The position numbers were made by a program, and so were the translations under genes. Positions 49,000 through 60,791 of a DNA stretch of 64,000 bases are shown here, in pieces (positions within the stretch are counted from its first letter, which is position 1; every line of letters begins with the position of its first letter). The notes under the pieces are model-generated. The model was not told the origin of the DNA. It saw nothing but the letters and a program-made list of their open reading frames with translations, and did no database searches. Location: NCBI GenBank assembly GCA_036571765.1, contig BROE01000016.1, forward strand, positions 11,167,838 through 11,231,837. The letters are read 5' to 3'. Source of the stretch: Plecoglossus altivelis. Taxonomy: Eukaryota; Chordata; Actinopteri; Osmeriformes; Plecoglossidae.

Positions 49000-50964
49000 C
49001 AACACATTTATTCAGTGGTAATGGCTGCAAATCTAGAGGTGATGATATGTAATCCATAATCCAGTGGTGATAATACTACAGTAACTACAGATGTTCCACA
49101 AACACACTTCCACAACCTTCGATTATGACAATGCTTCTGAGAACCGATCCATTTTACGACAAATAAATAGAGGTATTGTTAATCCGACAGTTTCAAGAAG
49201 GCTTTTGTAAACTATGATTCCAGGAATCTGTCTGTGTGTCCATGGCTCGATTTCTTAGCAAACTGGCCGCTGGGCGAGTCTCTTGATCAGGACACAACGT
49301 GGTAAAGTGGTTGCTGTAATTCTTTTTGAGAAGCTGTTTTCATGGAAAGAGAAACCAGGCCTAAAGTCACACATGTTGCACCATCAGGCATGTTATGGAG
49401 ACACCTCAAATGCAGTCTTGCTGGACATTTCACTTGATCATTAAAAAAATCTTTTTTTAAGGGTGCCCTCATTTAAAAAATTTTTGTAAGGAAATGTTTC
49501 GATTGGGAGAGAAGTGGACAGCAGAGGATGCTGAAGAACCCAGAGATAGATATTTCACCAGCACCCATCACGTTTGAAACAGCAGTGTTCTCTTCTGCTT
49601 GTGCCTTAATATCTGATTCAATAGTTAATCTGCTCATTTTTGAATAAGACCCCAAAATAGATGAAGACAGTAATCACATTTATTCAGAATAGAGAAAGTT
49701 GAATGGGAAGAGGCTTCACTGGTGTCTATAGTGCTCAGTATGACCTGAGGCATAAACCTCAACAGCATGTGTTCAGGTTCAACATTCCCTGTTTAAAGAG
49801 AGAAGGTTAACTCCCTATTGTGCTGGGGCATTAACTCAAATGAAATCATACAAATGCAAGTTTGGGCAGAAAAGGAGCACCGTTACCATTAAAGCTTTTT
49901 AAAAACATGTTAAACTGAAACATAAAAACAAGATCAGTCATTTATAATGAAGTTGGCACCTTTGTACATCAATATAAACGAATAAACGTTCAAACGTCAA
50001 TCTTGATGATCTTTCGGTTAGCTGACAAATCTTTCGAGGTCTTTTCCTTCCAGCTTGGATAGGGTAGGTGAGGGTGGGAAGTATGAAGGAAGGAGTGTAC
50101 GAGGAGGGGGTAGGGGGTCAAACTGGGTTTGAGTGTGCAAGTTTAGGGGATATTGTGATTGGGTAGGGGAGTTGTGCTCAAACTAATACTCTGTGCTCCA
50201 GTCCTTGGCATTAGAAGCCAGAGTGAGTACGGAGGTTGTCTACAGACTGTGCTTGGATGCGGAATAGGGATAAGACATAGTATGTGCTTCATTGAAATGG
50301 ACATATTGGGTTGACTCACCCCCATCCATTCTATACAGTCACATTCAGTTCTTTGGGAATAAACCCGGGTTCATGTTATATTTGCACTGCAAGTCAAACC
50401 ATATAGAGCTTATAGTGTTTTCTTAACACAGGACAGGTGGAGGAATCATTCTTCTAACACAAATCTTCCCTCTTTATACTAAAGGGTTTCCATTCTGTTT
50501 CTTAAAGAAAATGTTTGGTTAGATGAGATGGACATCAAAGCTCATGTAAAGCTCCGGGTTGAAATGTACAGAATGCAATACAACACATTCCAGCTTCCTC
50601 TATTTATAAGTATGAAGGATATTAGAAAACAAATACTCAAAACTTAAAAATGCATACTTTTTTCCTTACAGTTTATAGTGTAAGTTTGTACAAGTAAAAG
50701 GATTAAAAAACTGTTAAAAAAGAAGGTACTTTGGGAGGCCTATACAGTCTTACTGAGGACATTGACTTGGGTCTGTGCTCCTCTGGTTGTAAAACTGCAG
50801 TATCACCCCGCAGACAGCAGGAAAAAACATGAAGCTTTTGAGGAGCCCAAATCTGAAACAGCCTCCTCTTCTATCAACGCCAGTCTTCCGGTCACTCTGC
50901 CCTGTTTATGACGTCTCTCAGTTCAGATGTGTTGGTTGGTTGTTGGCTTTTCCTGTGCCTTGCA
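49000..50964 (-). other. rhoq: rhoq 3'UTR and the gap to the gch gene
   Basis: rhoq and the gch gene converge here. The nearest minus-strand AATAAA past the rhoq stop is at 49679-49684, which would give a 3'UTR of about 1.3 kb. No other gene is seen. Confidence 0.5.
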
Positions 50965-53900
50965 TCACGTGATAAGACAGCAATTAATACATTGCGGCCC
51001 CAATGTCCTCTTCAGGGCTCCTTTCTTCCTCTTGGGGGTAAGGATGGCGATGATGGCCTCATCAAACACAGTCTTCAGTCCCTTCTGTGTCAGGGCAGAG
51101 CACTCCACGTAACAACATGCTCCAATCTGGGAAAAGAGACAATGCACAGGCCGTCAAACCAAGACTGATCAGTAGACACAAATGAGAATTCATCAAAATA
51201 CGAAGCAGACCAGAAGGAAATATATTCTTCTGAGTGAGCTCCCCCTCTCCAATCACAGTCCCTCCCCACTGCTAACAGCAGTGTACCTCTTTGGCCAGCC
51301 GCTGGCCCTGCTCGGTGGTGATTGGCTTTTCCTTCATGTCATTCAGCTTGGATATGGTCTTTGGGTCATCACGCAGGTCAATCTGAAATGAATGGAGGTA
51401 GTAATGCAGTAGGCGATCTGTCACCAGATTCACAACTCAGCTGTAACGGATCAAAGATAAACTGCATCTTAAGGCAAAGTCTTAACTTCTGCATTCTACT
51501 ATATTAGAGTACAGTTGTACAATGATGAATGAGTCAGCGAAGCATGTCTGCTATGTGGCTATTTAAAATCAAATGTACTTCCCTTAACATTATCTATGTG
51601 CTTTCATGGAAATAATAGTAGATCTATTAGTCCCTTCATCTACTGAACACACATTCATTTAAGCAAAGCACATAGACCCCATGTAAAAAATGTCAGTATT
51701 TAATGAATGCACTTACAAAACATGCACTCCCTATGCATAGCGTAAGTACATACAGTACTTTCAGACATAGCAACTCCCGTTGAGGCTAGCACAGTATGCA
51801 TTGATTGGCAGTTTCTGTTGGCTTTGGCCTCTTATCTGACCCCATGGACCTACATTAGCATGCAAGTAAGGGAACGGACTGATTCATTGAAAAGTTATTA
51901 AGTGCAATAAATCAAACGTTGACTATGCTAACTTGTCCACCCATGTGTCCATGCTCTGCTGCTAGTTGCCAGGAAACACGAACAGAGTTATGAACAATTA
52001 CGAATTTGATGTGTAGACCAGCCAGTTCTTATCATAGAGATGGTCCTCAATATGAATACATCTGAGAGCTATAAATAGTTCAAAGTGAGTGTGAGGTGTT
52101 TGGTAGCAGCATTTTACAGACACCAGTGGTATCAATCAAGTGTGAATAAGTTCTACTGTACACTGTACATACTTGGTAAGTCTCCCCGGGTACCTCAGAA
52201 CAGGTAAGAGACACTAGCTGCATCCTCCACACTCACCTGGGTTCCTATACGCAGGTGAGAGACACTAGCTGCATCCTCCACACTCACCTGGGTTCCTATT
52301 AGCAGGTAGGGGACACTAGGTGCATATTCCTGCAACTCCGGCACCCACTCCTCCCTAACGTTCTGGAAGCTGGCTGGGTTAACCACAGAGAAGCAGATGA
52401 GGAAGACATCCGTCATGGGGTAGGACAGGGGCCGTAGGCGGTCATAGTCCTCCTGGAAAAGTGTGTGTTTGAGAGGTAGAGAGACAGGAGAGGAAGAGGG
52501 TTGATCAGCTGCCAGCTCCCTTTCATCACATCTATGGAATTAACGTTCATAAATTATTCAATTGAAAGAAAAAGTCCAGTGAATGTACAGTCATCCTTTT
52601 AAAAAGTGAGAGACCGCATGAGAGAATTACAGAAAGAGGGAGACTAAACTGCTAGGCTTACGGTATCTGCTGGGTTTTCAGGGAGCAGTTTTATGGCAGG
52701 AGCGATGAGCATAAAAAATGTGCCATTCCAGCATTAAGTTATAAAATGAAGTAATGTGATTCAGGATTCTACCAGATGACCTCTGTCTTTCAATATTTCG
52801 CTTTGTCTCTGTCACAGTTTGCCACAAGGGCTTTATTCCCATTCGCAGTACTTCACAGAAATCACGAAGAAAGGCATGAGACCTTCTCAATATGCCTCAA
52901 ACTATTGGACAATGGCATACTCAAGGATTTCCTTACCAACAGGAATCCTACACTCTCTTGCTTGTCACTGACAAGTGCCTTTGGCAACTTGTTATTGTAT
53001 GTGCACTGCAGTAAATATATTGGTATATCAGGTCTGGTGTCGTACCCAACTACTTACAGTATATTCATGAGCCATCTCTCTGAACAATGCAGATGTAGTG
53101 ATGTATGATTTGAGTGGGGTCATACAAATGAAAAGTCTAATCAGTCCAATCCAGTCAAACTAATTTAGCTGTGTGTTACAAACAATCACAATTTTGGTGC
53201 AGTGCTACTGTAAAGTTTATTGAGAGGGGAGCACTCTGGTATCTAAGTCATTTACATATAAATCTAACAAGGAAAATAAGTCTGTATGCTAATGAATATT
53301 ACAGTTTGTCAATGACTTTGTATATAACTCTTATCTTATGTACATATTACACTAGAAATTGGGCAGAAGTACTGTTGAGTCGTAGACCATTTCTGAAGGA
53401 AACGGACATTATCAGCCCTTGTGGAAACTTGACCAGATCACATAGTAAAGGGGCTAAGATGTCTTGAGATGTCTTGTGTAAGATCATGTGGGTGTTTGTG
53501 TTTGTACTGGTCTGTGAGACAGTGAGCGTATTTGTGTGTGTGTGTGATCTTGATTCCCAAAGTGTACAGTAGCAACATTCTTCCCCCAGCATACGTGCAG
53601 AACAGTCGGTGCAGTCGTCTCAGCAGCTTACTGTAAACACAGCAGCGTCTCAGATTGTCCAACAACAGCTGAAGCTGTAGACCTCTCTGATTACCACACT
53701 GTTTCTTTAGTACATACCTACCTTAAGTTCATGTATGTAACACGTTGCAACGTGTCAATTTTGAATAGTATGAGAGAGGCGAGTGGCGATGAAGGGGAAG
53801 GGAAGAGAGAAAAAGAGACAAAGAGTGTGAGTGGAAAGACTGAGAGATTAGTCAAGTGAGATAGAGGCAAGGACACCACGGGGTGTGTTTGGAGTGCTAA

Positions 53901-53991
53901 TAAGCAGGGTATAAGCATACCAACTCTCCTATACATTTCTGTGAGGGTGAGGCCTTTGAATGGCATGCCCACCATGTGTGCGTGAGTGTGT

Positions 53992-54050
<59 letters not shown>

Positions 54051-56594
54051 GATGCGTCAGTGACATATGAGATCTATGATATCAGTGAGTCATTCCTGCT
54101 TCCCCTCATCCTCCAGTCACTTGGGCTGGCGATGTCAGAGACACAGACGCCTGTTCAAACATGGCCGCTGGCTAGGAAAACAAGCGCCAGTAGACGCTTC
54201 TGAGTTCTGTCTATGGGTTATTATTGGACATGAAGTTAGGCAATACCTTAAGGCCAACCACATGGTTCAATGGAGGGGAAATTCATCGTTAAGTACTCCT
54301 TCTGTTTGCAATCATGGTCCGTGGTAAACACGCTTCAATGCTCATCGACAGCAGACAGCTTAAGAGGTCAGAAGAGGCGTCTAGGTACATGCGGCTACAG
54401 CTCAGTAAAGATGGCCCCTATGGCTGAGTAAAGCCCACTTACTGCCTCCCCCCTGCTGAGATGTCTGGGGGTCACTGGGCCACATTAGGGCAATGAGTCA
54501 TACACTGCTGAAAAGGGCTGGTTATGTGATGAGTACATGTAGCAAAGTAGTGGAATAGTAGGAGTGTAGGAATGAGTAAGTCAGACTTTAGGAGAGGGAA
54601 GTGGGGCGGCGGCAGTTGAGACAGTGTTGCCATGGGTACAGCAGCACTTGATATCCACTTCCTGTTTCCTCCACCAGAACAGTGATGCTGCTAGTTTCAT
54701 GTAAGAGGAGCAACAGCAGGAGAGGATGAATAAATAAATAAAAACTCGTTCCACAGTTCTACATCCATGTGTTAAGAGCTAATAGAATGGGCTACATGTC
54801 TGGGCACATGTAGTATGTCCGGATGGGACGGCATGTAAAACACAGGGTACAATAACTTACCCCTATTACTGGTCTGGTATAATTATGTTACCCTGGTATA
54901 TTTTTATGATGCCATGGTTACTTGGGGTCACAGGGTGGTACATGACTCTCCATCATGTGCAAATGGGTCACTGATATCCTCTGAAACAACAAAGGATTGT
55001 GGGAGCTCCAGCCCCCTGCCAGGGATATAAATATTAAAAAGGTCCTTGGAGCCAATAAAACATGTGTAATGCAGAGCCAGAGGTGGAGTTGACGGTGGGA
55101 GAGTGTGAATCGGTGGCTGTGGCTGGGTGGTTTGAACTAACAGAGACAGGGAGAAAATGTACAAAGATTTAGTTGATCCACATTCTGGGTCACCTCTATG
55201 GGCCGAATTAGCGGTCTGAAAAGCTGCTTTCGTTTTTTCTCTCACCCATAACCCCTCCTTTCTGTCTCTCTGCCTTCCTCTTTCCCTGTCTCTCCCTCTT
55301 CCGCTCTCGGTTTCTCCCTCTCTATTTTGCCCTCTCCTACTCTCTCTATCCAGCACTCAGGCTTTGATCAGATGCTGAAGCTATAAACATTACCAGCTGG
55401 CCTTGTGCTCTGCATAAAGAGGTCAGATGAGGTGGGGGCGAAGGGGCTGCGTAGGCTGAGAAGTAACTCTACTCTCCGTGGCCTCAGCACCCACACTCGA
55501 CATCTGGGCAACTTCTCCATTTCACAAACGCTTCGAATCAGCTAAAAAGAAATACGCTGCTTCTGAAACCCATTTGCAATGACAGACGCAGGAAGAAACA
55601 GAAAGTTGTACGCCTCGGTACCTTGGCAACTGATTTACAACCACGTTCCTTCAAAAGAGGATCATAGGTCTGGACTGTATTGATTGTGGGGAGTTTGACT
55701 GTTCTGACTCTGACTTCTGAAGAGACAGAAGGTTGCTCCTGGAATGTGTTTTCTAACCATGAACAATGGACTCCCTGAATATTTCCAAGCCGACCTCTTG
55801 GCGCTTGTCACCTTTCCAAGTAGCGGGTTGGGTTTCAGCTCTGGACACATTTGGACTTCACACAGTTAAATCTGGTCCTGAGAAAAGTGTGAACTATTCT
55901 TTGCTGTGTGTCACTTACCACTTTTAGATGTCGGAAAAAACTGTTGGGGAGAGTTGAGGGCCATGGAAGGTGGCCGTGTTTACATGCGCGCTGTTTACTG
56001 AGTTGAAACATTACAACATGTGTGTGAGTACACATGTTTCAGTGTACGCACAGTAGGAGTTGAACTATACTCTTGTAACATAATGCTACATTGTAAAGAC
56101 AAAGCCTAAGTATTTGCCAGTCTCATTAAGATGGTGACATCACTACTGGACATAGGACCCCTGTTCTCCACATAATAGACCTATTGAGTCCACTCACTAC
56201 CAGCACTGTCAATCACACATAGCAGACTCTGGCACTACAGCCATGTGTGAAAACCATCACCTGTTGCAGCTTAACTTCCAAACTGAAATGTGTGGGTGTG
56301 TTTAGAGCAACGTTGTTTGGTTACCAGTCCATGAGGCAAATGGGATCCACAGAGAAAGAGAGAGACAGAAAGAGAGAGACAGAGAAATTGTGTCCTTGGA
56401 CGTGGCATGCTTGGCACGGAGCCAAGAGTGAAAATAAACTGTACCTGACCAGCTGTGTCGTACAATCCCAATAAGTACTGCTTCCCGCCAACATTGACAC
56501 TCACTGTAAAGCAATCACAAAGGCTGGATGAGAACAACACAGAGAGAGAGAGCGGTAAAAAGAGAGCTAGAGAGCAAGAGAGGAAGAGAGCTAT

Positions 56595-56631
<37 letters not shown>

Positions 56632-57073
56632 TGGGGAGAAAGGGTTGTCTAATCCCCTCCTCCCCATAATAAAATGAAGGCAAACAAGTGGTTTGGATTA
56701 GATGCAAACCAATGTAATTTGAGGAATATTGTGGAACTACGGTTGTTTTCTATGTAAATGTTAAGGCTACACATTCCAGGGATATAATTTTTCTAGCCTT
56801 GTTTACATCCTTTTAACAACTTTTGCTAGACCGTCGTTTATGCAATTTGAGTGCCAGAACAGGGATTATGCAATCAGTAGTGGCTAAGGTCATAGATAAA
56901 TGTTTAGGATTAAAGTAAAAACTACCCATACCTGCATAATGGTCAAACACAGTGGGCACATACTCCTCGGGAAAGGCGTCATTGGCATAGCTCATTAACA
57001 GACATGTTTTACCCACAGCGCCGTCACCAACTACAACGCATTTCAACATAATAGTACCGGTTCCGTTTGCCAT
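50965..57073 (-). CDS. rhoq: Rho family GTPase RhoQ (TC10)
   Basis: Membrane-bound Rho GTPase close to Cdc42, known for actin regulation and insulin-stimulated GLUT4 traffic. Coding exons are 56932-57073, 56445-56503, 52288-52452, 51287-51382 and 50965-51126. They join to 207 residues (human is 205). The P-loop GDGAVGKT is at 16-23, switch [10 protein letters not shown] at 38-46 and DTAGQ at 63-67. The effector and insert region runs through [17 protein letters not shown]. The guanine-binding element GTQID at 120-124 falls across the exon 3/4 junction, and ECSAL comes later. The protein ends CINCCLIT, a CAAX prenylation box with an upstream palmitoylatable cysteine, as in mammalian RHOQ. A 51-bp tandem duplication repeats the end of exon 3 and its donor inside intron 3. 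Intron 2 is about 4 kb and carries a long GT tract. Confidence 0.96.
52201..52323 (-). repeat. rhoq: 51-bp tandem duplication across the rhoq exon 3 donor
   Basis: Two full 51-bp units (52201-52251 and 52252-52302) and part of a third span the end of exon 3. The genuine exon/intron boundary is at 52288/52287. Its copy is at 52237/52236, with the same AACCCAG exon end and the same GTGAGTGTGGAGG donor. On the gene strand the duplicated piece reads on in frame as [17 protein letters not shown], then a third partial copy ends in a stop. Confidence 0.92.
53975..54049. repeat. (GT)n microsatellite in rhoq intron 2
   Basis: About 75 bp of GT repeat, the last roughly 50 bp uninterrupted. Confidence 0.9.
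56540..56632. repeat. (GA)n microsatellite in rhoq intron 1
   Basis: A GAGA tract of about 90 bp with AAGAG and GCAAGAG interruptions, lying just upstream of rhoq exon 2 on the gene strand, where it reads as CT. Confidence 0.85.
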
Positions 57074-58141
57074 GATCCGGACATAACCATAATCCTCCGA
57101 CGCCCTGTTTTCCTGAGCTGAACGGTGATCCCCAATCGACAGGCATCACCAGCGTCTGAGTCCGACTGCGCGACGCACCGAGATCAATTGGAATTGCATC
57201 TCCCACCGTCCACGTTCAACAAATTTTGGCAGTAAATATGAAGGGGGAATCCTCACGCTCCGCATATACAGACGAAACAAGCAATGCAGGTTTCACTACT
57301 TCTTGTTCAGCAATTGATTAACTCCGTGACCAGATCTCTCTGTCCCCCGCCCAGGTCTGTCGGTACAGTCTGCAACACGCGAGCGTGGAAGTCACGGCGC
57401 CTGTTCCCCAGCTCGCCCCTTGGCTCTCGGTCCCTCGCTTCGTTTACGTTGGCAGTAGCCTGTGGACAAGGTGGGTTCGCTTGCTGGAGAGGCGTGGCTA
57501 GAACTTGAGACCAAGGGGCTCTAGTCAAACTCCACAAGTGGTATCATCATTTTTGTCCACAATTGCGTATTCCGTGCGTTTTCCTTCCGCGTATCACCAC
57601 AGGAATTTACCTTAGCCTCCAGGAGTTGAAACTGCACCTACTCAAACACAGTCCTACAGTAATCTCAGTTGCAACAGTACAGTTTGCATCAGTCTAAAGA
57701 TCTTTAAATAAATCATGAGACTCGATCATAAAGTTGAAATACGTTGTTAACTTTCCCACTCATATCATAAAATTGTGGAGTGGGAGGGGCATAGCCTCCA
57801 GAAAAGAGATAATTTTTGCAGTTAATAAAGCCTCTTTTAATTTCTCTTACATCCTAAATATTTTATTCAGACTTTATTAAGAATATTACCTAACTGTCTT
57901 CTTTTGTATTTGAAAACAAAGCCAGTGGGTTGGCCATTACGTGGACATTTCGCGTCTTTTATCTACCTTGTACTCACATCTCGCATCAACTGTATTTGAC
58001 GATGTTCCCTAGCCAGATGTTTGTGGTCCAATCGGCTCGAAGGGGCGTGACCATGCGAGCAGCAAGAGCAGTGCGCGGAGGATGCGCCGCCGCTCGACCG
58101 TCCTGGTAGCGCTGTCATCACATTTGACAGTTGCTGCAGCT

Positions 58142-58151
58142 GTCACGTGAC
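58142..58151. promoter_or_regulatory. GTCACGTGAC E-box/CLEAR palindrome upstream of rhoq
   Basis: Perfect 10-base palindrome of the USF/TFEB class, about 1.07 kb upstream of the rhoq start codon in a CG-rich patch. Function is not shown by sequence. Confidence 0.4.
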
Positions 58152-60237
58152 CAAACAATTACCTCATCCTTGCTGTCAAAATCATGTTGCGATGTAGGTG
58201 TTGTATACATCACGTATTGTGGTTATGCAGTAGTTGAAGGCCAAGAAACATTTAAAATCACAGAACTAGACGCTGCCTTTATGCATTTGTAAATGAACTG
58301 TTGCATATGTCAATTCTTAGTACATTGCTGTACCTCTGCTCCACAACTTAAAGTGTGTATCAACTTTGTTGTTGACAGGTAGGTCCTGTCAGCTGCATGA
58401 GTTCATTAGTGAGCAGCCGGATTATTTCCTGGTGGGTGACATTTAATACCAACTGGCTATTTCTGTATCAAGACTACTTATTCAGTATATAAATATGTAC
58501 ACAGCATTCAGACAATTTGCCAATATAAGTATTTTTAAAAAAAAATACATTTTACTATATTACAGGCAACAGTAAACTACAGACAATGCCTGATAATGAC
58601 AATGTGAAATGAAATGCATTTATTGATTCAGTGGTATAACTGTACCACATTTAAACGTTGATGGGAATATTGAAGACTGAGAAAGCCAAACACACATTGC
58701 AATAAGCTTTTTGGAAAAATGCAATGCAGAAATAGTATGGGTCATTACAATTTGTGGAGCTCAAACATACTCTAACTAAAGAGAAGAAGGGAAATACTTA
58801 ATATACACACATTCGGACATGAATGTATATAGAACATAGATTTAACTTCTCACTCAAACTGCACTGTATATCTATCATGTACAGCAATAAAAAAAATATA
58901 CAGTCCACAGTCTGCGTACCACATTGAATCTGTGGTAGACTCACTGCTCTTCTCATTACAACGCCCCCATGTGCACACGCGCACACGCATATCTTCACAC
59001 ACATGCATCTTCAAAAGAGCATCTGTCATCTGTTGGTCATTTAAAGTGAAGATGTGTAGCGCCGAGGCATAAGAGAGTTGTGCAGGCAATCTCAAAGCTG
59101 AGATGAGCTCCTAAATTACAGTGTGCAGGGCAAGCTCACTGGGAGGCTTTGGTTAAATTACAGGCCATATTTTTAGTGAAGGCTGGGCTCATCCCCAGAC
59201 TGGCTGCAGCAGAGGAACATCACTCATAGGCCTGTCTTCCTCCAGCTTATCAGACAGTAGACGACTGAACACTATCTACGAAAGCATGTGCGAGCCCAAC
59301 ACATCTATCTGATAAGAGTGAGTGTGTGTGTGTCCGTGCTGCCTTTAGTGGACATCAACAACATGAGCCACAGCAGCTTATTGTGCATTTCCTGTGTGCT
59401 TCATTTACGTTTGTGTACAGAATTTTTCATCTGGGTTGTGGAATTGGAATAAAAATGAATTGTGTTTCAGCAGGGAGAACCACTCAAATGCCTGTTTCTT
59501 CACAGTGCTGGTATGTCTCTACAGGTGAGATTCCTAGATAAAGCACGGGTGTGTATGTATGTGCGTGCGCGGTGTGTGTAGTGTGCAGGGGGTACCAAGT
59601 AAGTCACGGGCACATTTTGGCTATGGCAACATAGACACACTCGTGGCTGCTCAGCTGGTAAGCTGGAGGGGGGAAGCAGGAGAGGTCATGGGGAGGAAGT
59701 GATCTGGTTAAAACTCTTTGTTTGAAGACAGCCATCGAACAGCTATGTCGACATGCCACAGTAACCCTGTCAAATAGCGTTAAGCAATCTTAAGGCTGAA
59801 TTGATCCATTGTATTAGCAGGGAAAAAATTAATCCACTTGAGTTGAGAGGTCTGTTGAAAGGCTCAGAAATCAATTTAATCAGGATGATATAACTTTACA
59901 AATGATCAATTCTGATTTTTACCACCATAAATAAAGCATTTTCAAAACGTTCAAGGCGGTTGTAGATTTTTTCACGGTTTGTGTATTTACACTACTAAGA
60001 TATCGTTCTCAAAGAACTTGTTTCTGTGATACGCTAAGATTTGGTGACTAAATCCTACCTCAGCAGTTGTATAGGGACATCTTGTGGTGTAATAGGATAA
60101 CTGCAGTTATACATTGCTACATTATATTTTAACCTACAGATGACATATTCTAACAGTATGAAAGCCTCTCACATTGTCTCTATTGCTAACAGTTTGAAAG
60201 CTCGCACTGCATAGATGAAACACAATCTATACAGTGC

Positions 60238-60281
<44 letters not shown>
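60238..60281. repeat. (CTGT)n tetranucleotide repeat
   Basis: About 44 bp, eleven uninterrupted CTGT-type units, downstream of the Mix/Mxtx-type gene. Confidence 0.9.
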
Positions 60282-60282
<1 letters not shown>

Positions 60283-60628
60283 TATGGAATTGAATCTGCC
60301 CAAGAAATGAACAACTGAAGCTCACATCCTAGTTTACAAACAGAGTCCAAAGATAACAAATTTGCATCCCTGTGGTGAAAAAACAAGGGAGGCATCCTGT
60401 CCTATCTTGTGTTTTCGTAACTTTGTGTTTGAAATAGAAAAAGTGTTAGAATCACCAGTCTTGAGAACTGATACAACCCTGATAACCTAGAGGATTTTGA
60501 TAAAGATAAAAGAGTTCAACTCCTCTTTAAGCACAAGTTGGTTTTTCTATTTCAGAATCTGGACATCAGGCCACAACAGAATTTTTTCCACAATTACAAT
60601 AAAGCAAGGTTTATTTCTTGATGATTAA

Positions 60629-60634
60629 TTTATT
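60629..60634 (-). terminator. Candidate polyadenylation signal of the Mix/Mxtx-type gene
   Basis: Minus-strand AATAAA about 160 bases past the stop codon, with another at 60610-60615. Together they imply a short 3'UTR. Confidence 0.5.
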
Positions 60635-60791
60635 ATGATACAAGTGCAAGAAACAATAAATAGATAAATAAATAAACAAAAAATGGATTGGGATTTAAAA
60701 AGCTGTGACAGTACTACAAACACTATTCAAATAACATCCTGTACAAGGCAATGAAGAGTTCAACAAAACAATCAAATAGTTCATGGCATTT

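Larger units (their letters stand above)
57074..60590. other. Upstream region of rhoq and gap to the homeobox gene
   Basis: The first few hundred bases left of the rhoq start, through about 57480, and a second patch at 58030-58150 are relatively GC- and CG-rich, as expected of promoter DNA. The rest is AT-rich with a (CTGT)n run at 60238-60281. No coding exon was recognised. Confidence 0.5.

Noticed and set aside
52201..52323. CRISPR-like array
   Set aside because: The genome is eukaryotic. The repeat is a 51-bp tandem duplication of an exon boundary with no spacers.
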